A DNA stretch of 47,424 nt, from positions 1 to 47,424 of the forward strand of contig CAXGTL010000005.1 in the NCBI GenBank assembly GCA_964012725.1, read 5' to 3'. The notes under the pieces were generated by a model that saw only the letters and a list, made by a program, of their open reading frames with translations, was not told the DNA's origin and did no database searches. Positions 16,486 through 24,560 of this stretch are shown here, one piece after another. A program made the position numbers and the translations under genes. How positions within the stretch are numbered: position 1 is the first letter of the stretch; each line of letters starts with the position of its first letter. Source of the stretch: CAXGTL01 sp964012725 (GTDB lineage Archaea > Nanobdellota > Nanobdellia > Woesearchaeales > CAXGTL01).

Positions 16486-17466
16486 TTACCTTCCTTGTTG
16501 AGATTCTAAACTTATATGAGTAATATCTGGAGCACTATTTGGTATTAATTTATTAGCTCTCATAGGATCTGTTAAAATTATCATTCTTTTTTTAGGTCCA
16601 GGTAGTGATCCTCTTAATAAAATAAAGTTAGTTTTTACAAGACCATAATGTATAAATCCACCTTTTGGATTAATTTCTTCAGCTTTATCAGATATTTTCA
16701 TTAACCATTTATTAAATTCTGTTCTTAAATGAAAACCCATTCTTCCTGCCATTGGTGCTGTAAATTTAATTCTTGCAAGTCCTTCAGGTGCTGTTACTGC
16801 ACCTCTTATTGTTTTTTCTGATTTGTGACTTCTTAAACCTACACCAAATCTTTTAACAACTCCTTGATAACCTTTACCTTTAGTAACAGAATGTGAATCT
16901 ACTTGTTGACCTGGTTTAAATATGTCAGCAACTTTGATTTCTTTACCTAAATTTTCTTTTGCATAATTTAATTGTTCTTCTTTACTTCCACCAATTCTTA
17001 GTTCAAATAATTCTGGTTTCTTTTTACCAATACCTGTTAGTTTTGGTTGTGTATAAACATTAACTCTGATTTCGTCGAAATTTTTGAAATCTTCTATTGT
17101 TTTTTTGCTTTTACCTAAGACTATTTTTCTACCTAGCTCTTTATCAAGTTTTTCTGCAAATACTTCACCAAGAAGTTTATAACCATAAGCAGATAGAGAA
17201 TTTTTGTAAAAACGTATAGAAGCAATTTTGATGTTTGGGCACTCAATAATTGTTACAGGACAACTAATTTCTGTACCTTTTGTTAATGATGTTTTTCTGT
17301 TGTCAATGTGTAATATATGTGTCATACCAACCTTATAACCTGGAAATCCTAAAAGTTTTGGTTCTTTTGATTTTTTGTAAGACCTTACTCTAGCATATTG
17401 TCTTTTAGCCCTTTTTCTAGGCCAAAATTGCAAACTTCCTGCTCTAGGTTTTCTAATTGTTGGCAT
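16486..17466 (-). CDS. rpl3: Ribosomal protein uL3
   Basis: A core large-subunit protein whose finger reaches the peptidyl-transferase centre. It is 326 residues, beginning PRAGSLQFWPRKRAKRQYARVRS as in archaeal/eukaryotic uL3, with the conserved KGKGYQGVVKRFGVGLRSHKSEKTIRGA loop and GRMGFHLRTEFNKW. It is the first gene of the ribosomal block. No clear ribosome binding site directly precedes its ATG. Confidence 0.95.
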   Translation of the reverse strand: MPTIRKPRAGSLQFWPRKRAKRQYARVRSYKKSKEPKLLGFPGYKVGMTHILHIDNRKTSLTKGTEISCPVTIIECPNIKIASIRFYKNSLSAYGYKLLGEVFAEKLDKELGRKIVLGKSKKTIEDFKNFDEIRVNVYTQPKLTGIGKKKPELFELRIGGSKEEQLNYAKENLGKEIKVADIFKPGQQVDSHSVTKGKGYQGVVKRFGVGLRSHKSEKTIRGAVTAPEGLARIKFTAPMAGRMGFHLRTEFNKWLMKISDKAEEINPKGGFIHYGLVKTNFILLRGSLPGPKKRMIILTDPMRANKLIPNSAPDITHISLESQQGR

Positions 17467-17768
17467 TGTATTTTTGGTTTAGCTTTAATTCACCCCATTA
17501 GATTTAATAATGCTTTATATGAGCATTAAACCCATCATACTAGCCTTGATTTTCATATTTTCAGACAGAAAGAACTTACTTTGATCTCCTGTACTGAAAA
17601 ATTTGCTTTTTCAGGCTTAAAGACAGCTGTTGTGTGTTTAATAATTTATATGTAGGATTTAAACACACTTTCCCACTATTTGTTTGAAAACTGACTTTTG
17701 TTTATAAAGGTTGCTGATTTTTTGTATAGAATTGGTATATTAACTGAATTAAGTGGTTTGTTGTCTTT
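17467..17768 (-). promoter_or_regulatory. Upstream leader/promoter region of the ribosomal block
   Basis: These 302 nt contain no credible gene. A strong TATA-like box (TTTATAAA on the minus strand, about 17700-17707) would start transcription near 17678 and give a leader of about 200 nt. A second AT box near 17501-17509 could give a nearly leaderless uL3 mRNA. Three perfect stems lie within: GTGTGTTTAA/TTAAACACAC (17632-17668), CTGAAAAA/TTTTTCAG (17594-17614) and AATGCT/AGCATT (17509-17527). Autogenous control by a ribosomal protein is an inference from position only. Confidence 0.45.
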
Positions 17769-19217
17769 TTAGTCTTTTTTATTCTTTTTTAGCATCTCTT
17801 CTTTGAACTTTTTTTCTTCTTGCCTTATTTTTCTTCTTTGTTCTTTTTCTTGTTCTGTGGCCTTTCTCCTACCACTTTGTTGATTCTGTTGCCTTGAAAC
17901 TGACTTTGTTTTAATGATTGCATAATTAACAGGATTCTTTATTTTTGCACAAAGGTTATCTGGCAAACATATACCTAAGTCTTTGTAATACATTATGTTT
18001 TTACAATTTGGTGGAAGAATTTTTTCTTTGTTATGTTTTTGATATCTTAGTTGACCAACAATATAATTTTCTTTTAATGTTTCTTTATTAACTTTATTCC
18101 ATTGTTTGATTCTTTCTTCTATTTCATCATATGGCCAATTAACACTTTTAAGAAAGTTAATTAATATGAATAAAGCTCTTTTTTTACCATCTCTTAAACC
18201 TTCTAATATCTTTTTTATGCACGGTGGAAAGTATTGTTCAGGTACTGCTTCTTGGAACACTTCAAAATCTTTTTTATATTTCTTGTTCTCTGTATCTTGT
18301 ATTTGTTTATACTTTTGTTTTTCAATTTCTTCCATTTCTAAGTCATATGCTTGAATAAATAATTGCTTTGCTTCATTTTCTTTGCATTTTTCTCTGTCTA
18401 AGAACTTAAAATTTGTATCAACAATAACATTCTTTGATATTGCTTGTTGTTTATTAAATTCTAATATCTTGTTTGGGTCAATAGGTATTGATACTAATCC
18501 TGATTTTTCATTAAATGAGTATGGAGCTCTGTATAAGTGTCTAGATGATATTAAGATTGTATCTACTTCTAGTACTAAGAATGGATCAAAATTATCACCT
18601 CCTATTTCTTTTGTTGTTTTGTTAAATCTCTTTGCAATGTTTTCTATATTTTTGTCAAATTCTAAGATTTTATTTTTTAAATGTTCTTTAATCATATGTT
18701 TAAGATACTTGGCAACTTGTCTAGGTGTTTCAGGAAATAATAATCTTGTTTCTATAATTTCTCCTTTAATATTCATTGTTTTAGGAAATGATTCAAATGG
18801 TATTCCTATGTGAAAACCATGATTTCCTGAGAATTTGATACTTGTTGCATTTATATTGTGGTATTTGAGTGCTTCTACTAGTAAGAGTGCTGCTATCTTA
18901 GAATATTCTAGTTCTTGGCAATCAATGTCTAATACTAAGTCCCATGCTTTTCTTAATTCATCTAATTGTTTTCTGTTTAATGTTGATGATAATTGGAATG
19001 GATCTTTCCATAATTCTTCTGAACAATGAAAACTTGATATACCTTGTTTAACTGCTTCTAAGATCTCTGCTGGATATTGTATAATGTCAGGTCTTTTACT
19101 AAAGCCTTTATTATCATAACTACCTACTACTTCTTTATTCTTAGAATGCTCTACAATAGCTTGTTGAATAAGTTTTCTTTTGTAAAATAGGAATAGTTCT
19201 GATTTTGATATTGGCAT
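17769..19217 (-). CDS. Fused minimal DNA primase (PriS catalytic + PriL Fe-S segment)
   Basis: This appears to be a single-chain archaeal primase making RNA/DNA primers. The catalytic half shows the paired acidic residues VLDIDC (D97, D99), the SGNHGFHIG nucleotide-binding motif (130-138), a third acidic site near D219 (LEVDT) and the SSRHLYRAPYS basic motif (224-234). After a charged linker, a PriL-CTD-like segment carries four Cys (C333, C405, C417, C423) in PPCIKKI...NCKNIMYYKDLGICLPDNLC, the expected [4Fe-4S] ligand set, followed by KIKNPVNY. The PriL N-terminal domain is absent. Such fusions are known from Nanoarchaeum and relatives. The C-terminus is a basic coiled stretch. Confidence 0.85.
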   Translation of the reverse strand: MPISKSELFLFYKRKLIQQAIVEHSKNKEVVGSYDNKGFSKRPDIIQYPAEILEAVKQGISSFHCSEELWKDPFQLSSTLNRKQLDELRKAWDLVLDIDCQELEYSKIAALLLVEALKYHNINATSIKFSGNHGFHIGIPFESFPKTMNIKGEIIETRLLFPETPRQVAKYLKHMIKEHLKNKILEFDKNIENIAKRFNKTTKEIGGDNFDPFLVLEVDTILISSRHLYRAPYSFNEKSGLVSIPIDPNKILEFNKQQAISKNVIVDTNFKFLDREKCKENEAKQLFIQAYDLEMEEIEKQKYKQIQDTENKKYKKDFEVFQEAVPEQYFPPCIKKILEGLRDGKKRALFILINFLKSVNWPYDEIEERIKQWNKVNKETLKENYIVGQLRYQKHNKEKILPPNCKNIMYYKDLGICLPDNLCAKIKNPVNYAIIKTKSVSRQQNQQSGRRKATEQEKEQRRKIRQEEKKFKEEMLKKNKKD

Positions 19218-19265
19218 GAGTGTTGGTAGGGTTTGGGAGTATATATGTTTTGTTGTTTTTTAGAA

Positions 19266-19793
19266 TCATAAAAAGAAGTTAACTAAAATCATCAATCCAC
19301 CAACAACACAGCAACCAATCAATAGAATTGTTCCGAACTTAATAGCATCGAACTGTTTTTTAATGACTTGTTCTAATTCAAAGACTTCTTGAGCATATTC
19401 TTCGATTATAGCATTATCACTTTTCATCATAGTTTTTAACTGTCTTTCATAATTTCTTTCACCTAGTTTACCAGTCTGGTGTGCGTGGTAAAATAAATTA
19501 ATCCTTTTTCTGCTCTTTGTTGTAGTTAATTCAGCTGCACTTAGACTAAACAATATTGCAAGCATAGTACCAGCCATTATTATAATAACTCCGTATCTAA
19601 ACAAAACTGTTTCTTCTAAGAATGATTTTTGAAATATTTCATTAATAATAAAACTTAGAATAACACCAGAGATTACTATTAAATAATGTGTTTTTGTAAT
19701 AGCTTGTTTGTGAAGCTCAATATGTAAGTTAAGAAGATCACTTAAAAGAATACTTTTACTAAAATCTAATTTCTGTGACCTCTTTTTTTTCAT
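19266..19793 (-). CDS. Three-helix membrane protein resembling Pycsar effectors (PycTM/DUF5706-like)
   Basis: A 175-residue protein with two adjacent membrane helices (about 41-61 and 66-87), a cytoplasmic helical stretch and a C-terminal helix (about 152-174). The middle segment, NLFYHAHQTGKLGERNYERQLKTM followed by IIEEYAQEVFELEQVIKKQFDAIKFG, matches in layout the DUF5706/PycTM family, whose members depolarise membranes in Pycsar anti-phage defence. No nucleotide cyclase gene is adjacent, which a canonical Pycsar operon would need. The family assignment comes from pattern recognition and the function is not known. The gene lies downstream of hef, separated from it by a foldback element. Confidence 0.5.
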   Translation of the reverse strand: MKKKRSQKLDFSKSILLSDLLNLHIELHKQAITKTHYLIVISGVILSFIINEIFQKSFLEETVLFRYGVIIIMAGTMLAILFSLSAAELTTTKSRKRINLFYHAHQTGKLGERNYERQLKTMMKSDNAIIEEYAQEVFELEQVIKKQFDAIKFGTILLIGCCVVGGLMILVNFFL

Positions 19794-19832
19794 GATATTA
19801 TTATTTTAGGAGTTGATGTTTATAAATCTTAC

Positions 19833-19962
19833 TCTTGATATTAAGTGTATGGTTCGTTCGCACTTTCCAAGTATATTAATTACACATGGAAAGTCCTTGA
19901 ATTCTGACGAATAATCTGGGTTCTCACTTGTCTTAACAGACACCATACACTTAATCTTGATA
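19833..19962. mobile_element. MITE-like foldback element with 8-bp target duplication at the hef 3' end
   Basis: A 114-bp insert (19841-19954) is bounded by exact 13-bp inverted repeats TTAAGTGTATGGT/ACCATACACTTAA and flanked on both sides by the direct repeat TCTTGATA (19833-19840 and 19955-19962). Inside is a second stem ACTTTCCA/TGGAAAGT. The hef stop codon lies within the right inverted repeat. Removing the element and one repeat copy restores an uninterrupted site whose hef frame would end E-Y-Q-E-stop instead of E-Y-Q-D-stop. Confidence 0.8.
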
Positions 19963-22152
19963 CTCCTTATCAACAACATCCTTAATCTTCTTTGCTTTCT
20001 TTTTACCAATTAATTCTACTTTCTTTAGTTCATCTTCTGGTGCATTTATTATGTTCTTTATTGTTTTGAATTTGGTGAGAAGTGGTTTTGCTAAAGTCGC
20101 ACCAATGCCAGGCAAAGCACTGATTAAATACTCTTGTTGTTCTTTGATTGTCATTGGTTTTTTATCACCATGTAAACTAAACTCTTTTTTTGTTTGGTTT
20201 TGTTCTCTTTTTGCAATCATTTTTAGTAATGCTGCTGTATCTTTGTAATTCTTAGTGTATAAGATTGGAATTCCATAGCTAATTGAAATTGTTGCTAACA
20301 TTCCTCTAATAGCATTTGGGTTGATATTTCTTACAGAATAAATATCTTGATCTCCTTCAATAATTATAATTGGTATTTCAAAGTTTCTTTTTAATTCTTT
20401 AAGTTGTAATAATAATCTTCCATCAACAATTGAATTAACAAAATCATCTGATTTTTTATATTCAACACAAACTCTAGATGAAAGGATAAAGTCTCCAATA
20501 TTTAATTTGTCAAGACTAATATTTACATCATTATCAATTAATTCTTTGATAACTCCTGAACCTTTTTCTCTATAATCTACAAATATTTTTATTTCTTCAG
20601 TTTCTTTTTTTGGTATATATTTGTTAAGTGTTGTTTCTCGTCTTTGTAATTTGAATTTATTTCTTAATTCTTTTAAAGATCTAAACATTTTTTTTTCTTT
20701 ATGAAAAGCACTCCATCTGTATGCAACATCTCTTGTACCTTCTGTAACCAAAACTATTATTTCTCCTTCTTTATGTCTAGCAGTTCTACCTCTTCTTTGA
20801 ATAGATCTTATAGCACTTGGTACAGGTTCATAAAATATAACTTGGTCAACTTTTGGAATATCAAGTCCTTCTTCTCCAACACTTGAAGATACTAAAACAT
20901 TAAACTCATTTCTTCTAAAAGAGTCTAAGATTTGTATTTGTTCTTTTTGTGTTAAACCAGAGTTTCTTTTTTTAGCTTGGCCAACAAATAATTTACTTTT
21001 TATATTTAATTCATCTAGTTCTTTTACAATTTTTACAGCACAATCTCTGTATTGGTTAAAAACAATTATTTTTGTCTTTTTGTCTTTTTCTATTTGTTGT
21101 TTTAAAATCTTCATTAACTCATTTAATTTTGGATGTTCAATTCCTTTTTCATATAATTTTGTAGTTTTGATTAAAGTAGATCTAAAGTTAATATCTCTTA
21201 CTAAATTTTTAGTAGCTTTAACTTTTGTTGTTTTGGCTTTTGACATTAAATCATTCATATATAGATATAATGCATTAATTCCTTGTGATTCAATAAGTTC
21301 TAAAGCATGGTGAATTTTCATAGCTTGTGCTAGTAATGAAATAGACTGAAATAATTCCATTGTTCTTTCAGTTCTTACTTGGCCTTGCAATATTCCTTGT
21401 AATTTTAATAAGTCTCTTCTGCTTAAATTAGAAATTTGTGATGAATCAATATAACCATTATTTTTTACTTCTGTAAGTTTATCTTTTAAACAATTTTCTA
21501 AGAACTTTTTAATAGTTTTAAACTCCTCTGGTAATTGAACAGTTACCCATTTTATGTCTACTTTTTGTACATATTGTTTTACATCTGGATCTTCATCTGT
21601 TCTTATTTCTACTTCTTCTATTAGTAAATTATCACAAACTTCTTTGATTTTTTCTAGTTTTGAACCAGGAGAAGCAGTCAATGCTAATATTCTTGGAAAT
21701 CTTGCTAGTTTATCATATTGTTTTGCAAGCCAAACATAAGAATAATTACCAGTTGCTCTGTGTGCTTCGTCAATGATTAATAAAGATACTTCTTTTAAGT
21801 TTATTTTGTTGTTTATAATATCATTTTCTAAACCTTGTGGTGTAGAAATAATTATTTTAGCATCTTGCCATAGTTCTTGTCTTTTGTCTGGCTTAACAAA
21901 TCCTGTGAACATTGTAATATTTTGTTCATTAACATGTTGTTTAAATGTTTTATAATGTTGTTCAACTAAAGGTTTTGTTGGTGCTAACATTAAAATCTTT
22001 TTATCTGGATATTGATTTAATCTAAAATCTGTTAACATCATAGCAATGCCAGTTTTACCTAAACCAGTTGGAATCACAACTAATGTGTTGTGAGTTGTAC
22101 ATGTTGAGAATATTGTTTCCTGGTATAACCTTGGTGTGAAGTCTTTGAGCAT
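19951..22152 (-). CDS. hef: Hef: SF2 helicase fused to XPF-family nuclease
   Basis: An archaeal fork-repair protein that unwinds and cleaves stalled forks, related to FANCM and XPF. The helicase half has Walker A PTGLGKT (28-34) and DEAH (128-131), with the C-terminal helicase motifs VSSSVGEEGLDIP and QRRGRTARHKEG. The nuclease starts near residue 522 (FVDYREKGSGV) with GDF at 553-555 and an E-Y-K-x3-D form (E564-D570) of the ERKx3D motif, Tyr replacing Arg. Two helix-hairpin-helix motifs close the chain (ALPGIGATLAKPLL; VELIGKKKAKKI). At 733 residues it is full length. Its last codon and stop come from an inserted foldback element. Confidence 0.93.
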   Translation of the reverse strand: MLKDFTPRLYQETIFSTCTTHNTLVVIPTGLGKTGIAMMLTDFRLNQYPDKKILMLAPTKPLVEQHYKTFKQHVNEQNITMFTGFVKPDKRQELWQDAKIIISTPQGLENDIINNKINLKEVSLLIIDEAHRATGNYSYVWLAKQYDKLARFPRILALTASPGSKLEKIKEVCDNLLIEEVEIRTDEDPDVKQYVQKVDIKWVTVQLPEEFKTIKKFLENCLKDKLTEVKNNGYIDSSQISNLSRRDLLKLQGILQGQVRTERTMELFQSISLLAQAMKIHHALELIESQGINALYLYMNDLMSKAKTTKVKATKNLVRDINFRSTLIKTTKLYEKGIEHPKLNELMKILKQQIEKDKKTKIIVFNQYRDCAVKIVKELDELNIKSKLFVGQAKKRNSGLTQKEQIQILDSFRRNEFNVLVSSSVGEEGLDIPKVDQVIFYEPVPSAIRSIQRRGRTARHKEGEIIVLVTEGTRDVAYRWSAFHKEKKMFRSLKELRNKFKLQRRETTLNKYIPKKETEEIKIFVDYREKGSGVIKELIDNDVNISLDKLNIGDFILSSRVCVEYKKSDDFVNSIVDGRLLLQLKELKRNFEIPIIIIEGDQDIYSVRNINPNAIRGMLATISISYGIPILYTKNYKDTAALLKMIAKREQNQTKKEFSLHGDKKPMTIKEQQEYLISALPGIGATLAKPLLTKFKTIKNIINAPEDELKKVELIGKKKAKKIKDVVDKEYQD

Positions 22153-22247
22153 ATTTTGGTGAGAATTTGTTTGTTTATATAGATTGTTGTGATATATTAA
22201 ATAAAGAACAAGTAATGAATAATAAATAAATAAAAATTAACAAAAAA

Positions 22248-22466
22248 CTACTTACTAACTTCCATATATCCACACTTACCACATGTCTTTCTTGTTTTAT
22301 GTTCTGACATGAATACTCCTGGCCCACATTTTGGACAAACTCTATTTTTCTTTTCTACTTTGTTTCCAGAAACAGTATAATTCTTGTACTTTGCACTAGT
22401 TCTTTTTGGTTTTCTTTTGATTTTTCCTTTTTTTTTAACTGGTTTATGTGCTTTTTTCTTTCCCAT
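22248..22466 (-). CDS. rps27ae: Ribosomal protein eS31 (S27ae)
   Basis: A 72-residue small-subunit zinc protein. A basic N-terminal tail (KKKAHKPVKKKGKIKRKPKRTSAKYKNYTV) precedes the four-Cys ribbon CPKCGPGVFMSEHKTRKTCGKCGYMEV. Archaeal forms lack the ubiquitin fused to eukaryotic eS31, as here. A GGTGA site lies before the ATG. It is the last gene of the Rpo7-Spt4-eS24-eS31 cluster, an arrangement common in archaea. Confidence 0.93.
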   Translation of the reverse strand: MGKKKAHKPVKKKGKIKRKPKRTSAKYKNYTVSGNKVEKKNRVCPKCGPGVFMSEHKTRKTCGKCGYMEVSK

Positions 22467-22476
22467 ACAAATTCAC

Positions 22477-22851
22477 CTACTTCTTGTCCTCTTTCTTTAC
22501 TTCGGGTTTCTTTTCTTCTTTCTTAGGTTCTTCTTTTTTAACTTCAGCTTTTGGTGCTTCTGCTTCAGGCTTTTTTTCTTCTTTAACTTCTTTTTCTTTC
22601 TTTTTATGAACCAAAGCTTTCATTACTTTTTCATCTTCATAAACATGAGCAATTAATTTTGCTTTTTCTTCACCAAACTTACCATAAATGTGTCTTATTT
22701 CAATTAGTTCTTGTTTTGTTTTTAGTTTACTAGCTAATTCTTTCTTAAGCTCAAGTCTTGAAGGTGTTTTACCTTTAAATGAAACTTCTGAGATTATTCT
22801 TTTTCTTGATAATAATGGTGATTCTGTTTGTTTTGTTATTGTTATATTCAT
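22477..22851 (-). CDS. rps24e: Ribosomal protein eS24 with charged tail
   Basis: A small-subunit protein. MNITITKQTESPLLSRKRIISEVSFKGKTPSRLELKKELASKL and IRHIYGKFGEEKAKLIAHVYED are the eS24 core (about 85 residues). The rest is a Lys/Glu/Pro/Ala-rich tail. It lies between Spt4 and eS31. Confidence 0.92.
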   Translation of the reverse strand: MNITITKQTESPLLSRKRIISEVSFKGKTPSRLELKKELASKLKTKQELIEIRHIYGKFGEEKAKLIAHVYEDEKVMKALVHKKKEKEVKEEKKPEAEAPKAEVKKEEPKKEEKKPEVKKEDKK

Positions 22852-22861
22852 TTTATTTACC

Positions 22862-23050
22862 TTATTTCTTTTTTATTGCATATTCTCCTTTTACTGTTTT
22901 ACCTATTTTTTGAGCAATTAATGATTTATTAGGATCTACAATGTAAATTCTTCCACGCCAAGATGTACTAAATTGATTTCCTTTACAAATTGGACATGTT
23001 GGACCATCAACAAAAATATTACATTTTTTACATATTTTTCTTTGTGCCAT
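22862..23050 (-). CDS. spt4: Transcription elongation factor Spt4 (RpoE'')
   Basis: A 62-residue zinc-ribbon protein that pairs with Spt5/NusG on RNA polymerase. CKKCNIFVDGPTCPICKG contains both Cys pairs, followed by FSTSWRGRIYIVDPNKSLIAQKIG, which matches archaeal Spt4 (W-x-G/R-x-x-x-I-x-D-P-x-x-S). I prefer the ATG at 23050 (MAQRKICKKC). An in-frame ATG two codons upstream is also possible. It is next to rpo7 as in most archaea. Confidence 0.92.
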   Translation of the reverse strand: MAQRKICKKCNIFVDGPTCPICKGNQFSTSWRGRIYIVDPNKSLIAQKIGKTVKGEYAIKKK

Positions 23051-23106
23051 ATTCATTCACTTCGTTCATTCATAGATTGTAAATCAAGATTTCCAATCAT
23101 ATTAAT

Positions 23107-23694
23107 TTACTTTTTCTTTTTTTTATCTTCTTTTTTAGGTTCAACTTTTTTCTCAGCTTTTTTTGGTTGTTCTTCTAACCATTCAAACTTACCAAGTCCT
23201 TCTTGTCTCATTGTTAAACCTATTTTTGGATTTGTTATGTCTTTAAAACTTGCAGCTATTAATCTTGCTTTACATTTGTCTCCAACTTTTAATGATCTTT
23301 TGCTTTCTTTACCTGTTAAAACTTTGTCTTTTGAAAAGCTTACATAATCATCCATTGTTTGTGATACATGAATCATACCTTCAATTGGGCCAATATTCAT
23401 GAAAACTCCAAAGTCTGCTATATCTTTGACAATTCCCATTAATACTTCCTTTATTTCTGGTTTAAATGTGAATAATGTGAATACAGTTTCATAATATGCT
23501 GCTCCATCTCCTGGTATAACAACTCCTTCTTTGACTTCTGTAACTTCAGCTACATCTATAACAATACCTATATCTTTGGAAATAAAGCCTTCGAATTGTC
23601 CTTTAATACACTTTCTAACAGCTTCTTCTTTACCTAACTTAAAGTGGTCAGGAGGTACTCGTATATGACTTTGTATTTCAGTTTTATAGAACAT
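23107..23694 (-). CDS. rpo7: RNA polymerase subunit Rpo7 (RpoE')
   Basis: This subunit, with Rpo4, forms the stalk of archaeal RNA polymerase. The N-terminal tip domain (MFYKTEIQSHIRVPPDHFKLGKEEAVRKCIKGQFEG) and C-terminal S1/OB domain (GIVKDIADFGVFMNIGPIEGMIHVSQTMDD) are both present, and AARLIAAS-type strands follow. The last 20 residues are Lys/Glu tail. Length (195) is normal. It heads the Rpo7-Spt4-eS24-eS31 run. Confidence 0.94.
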   Translation of the reverse strand: MFYKTEIQSHIRVPPDHFKLGKEEAVRKCIKGQFEGFISKDIGIVIDVAEVTEVKEGVVIPGDGAAYYETVFTLFTFKPEIKEVLMGIVKDIADFGVFMNIGPIEGMIHVSQTMDDYVSFSKDKVLTGKESKRSLKVGDKCKARLIAASFKDITNPKIGLTMRQEGLGKFEWLEEQPKKAEKKVEPKKEDKKKKK

Positions 23695-23743
23695 AGTATA
23701 TAGGTTTTAAATGGGTATTTATAAATTTATCTGTATTAAGTAG

Positions 23744-23950
23744 TTATTTCTTGTTTTCAACAACTTTATTCAAATCTTTAACCATTTTATCAGCATCAAT
23801 ACCATGTGCTTTACATCCTTGTTCTAGGGTTTCAAAATGAGATGCAAAACAACCAATACAATGTAAACCATGTTTTTGGAATACTTCTACTGTTTTAGGA
23901 TGTTTACTTACTATTTCGCCAATGTTTTGTTTTTTAGTTATTTTTGTCAT
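23744..23950 (-). CDS. DUF1858-type redox-disulfide domain protein
   Basis: A 68-residue single-domain protein. IGEIVSKHPKTVEVFQKHGLHCIGCFASHFETLEQGCKAHGID matches the small domain (DUF1858, 'hybrid-cluster-protein-associated redox disulfide') with the CxGC pair and a third Cys downstream. The domain is thought to take part in redox or Fe-S chemistry, but its exact role is unknown. It is separate from the Rpo7 cluster, with 49 nt between, and is convergent with nothing. Confidence 0.8.
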   Translation of the reverse strand: MTKITKKQNIGEIVSKHPKTVEVFQKHGLHCIGCFASHFETLEQGCKAHGIDADKMVKDLNKVVENKK

Positions 23951-24023
23951 AAGTATAAGTTTTAGTCATATATTTATTAATATTTCGGTTAAATTAATAA
24001 AGTAGTATATCATAAATGATAAT

Positions 24024-24560
24024 ATGATAATAACAATCACAGGAAAACCTGGATCTGGGAAATCAGTAGTGGCAAAAGCTTTAGCTAAGAAACTAAAACT
24101 TAGACATTTTACAGCAGGAACTTTATACAGACAATATGCAAAGAAAAGACATATGGGAATAATAGAACTAAATAAATATCTTAAAACACATAGAAATATT
24201 GACAAACAAATAGACAAAAAACAAATTGAATTAGCAAAAAAAGGTAATATAATAATTGATGGAAGAACAACATTCAAAATATTGCCTAATTCAATAAAGA
24301 TTTTCTTAAATGTTAGCCAAGATGAAGCTGCAAAACGAATATTCAAAGCAAAAAGAAAATTAGAATCATTTAAATCAATTAATCAAGTGAAAAAAGAAAT
24401 CAAACAAAGGTCTAATTTAGAAAGAAAAAGATACAAAAATGTTTACAAAGTAGATATTTATGATAAAAAGAACTTTGATTTGTATTTGAATACTTCTAAT
24501 TTAAGTATTGGGCAAGTTGTTAATGTGCTCGTACGCTTTATTAAACTCAGAAAGCCATAA
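24024..24560 (+). CDS. cmk: Cytidylate kinase, archaeal type
   Basis: It phosphorylates CMP/dCMP with ATP. The P-loop GKPGSGKSVVAK, the short NMP-binding segment FTAGTLYRQYAKKRHMGIIELNKYLKTHRNIDKQIDKKQIELAKKGNIIIDGRT and SNLERKRYKNVYKVDIYD fit archaeal Cmk (178 residues). In many archaea cmk lies between eL34 and eL14, and here it has moved out of the ribosomal block. Its last 20 codons overlap the end of the opposite-strand kinase gene. Confidence 0.85.
   Translation: MIITITGKPGSGKSVVAKALAKKLKLRHFTAGTLYRQYAKKRHMGIIELNKYLKTHRNIDKQIDKKQIELAKKGNIIIDGRTTFKILPNSIKIFLNVSQDEAAKRIFKAKRKLESFKSINQVKKEIKQRSNLERKRYKNVYKVDIYDKKNFDLYLNTSNLSIGQVVNVLVRFIKLRKP

Noticed and set aside
17467..17768. RNase P RNA, SRP RNA or tRNA in the gap upstream of uL3
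   Set aside because: The GC content is low and none of the conserved segments of those RNAs could be found. Only simple hairpins are visible.
19806..20009. 67-residue minus-strand frame across the hef 3' end
   Set aside because: It reads through the inserted foldback element and the end of hef in another frame, with no ribosome binding site or recognisable domain.
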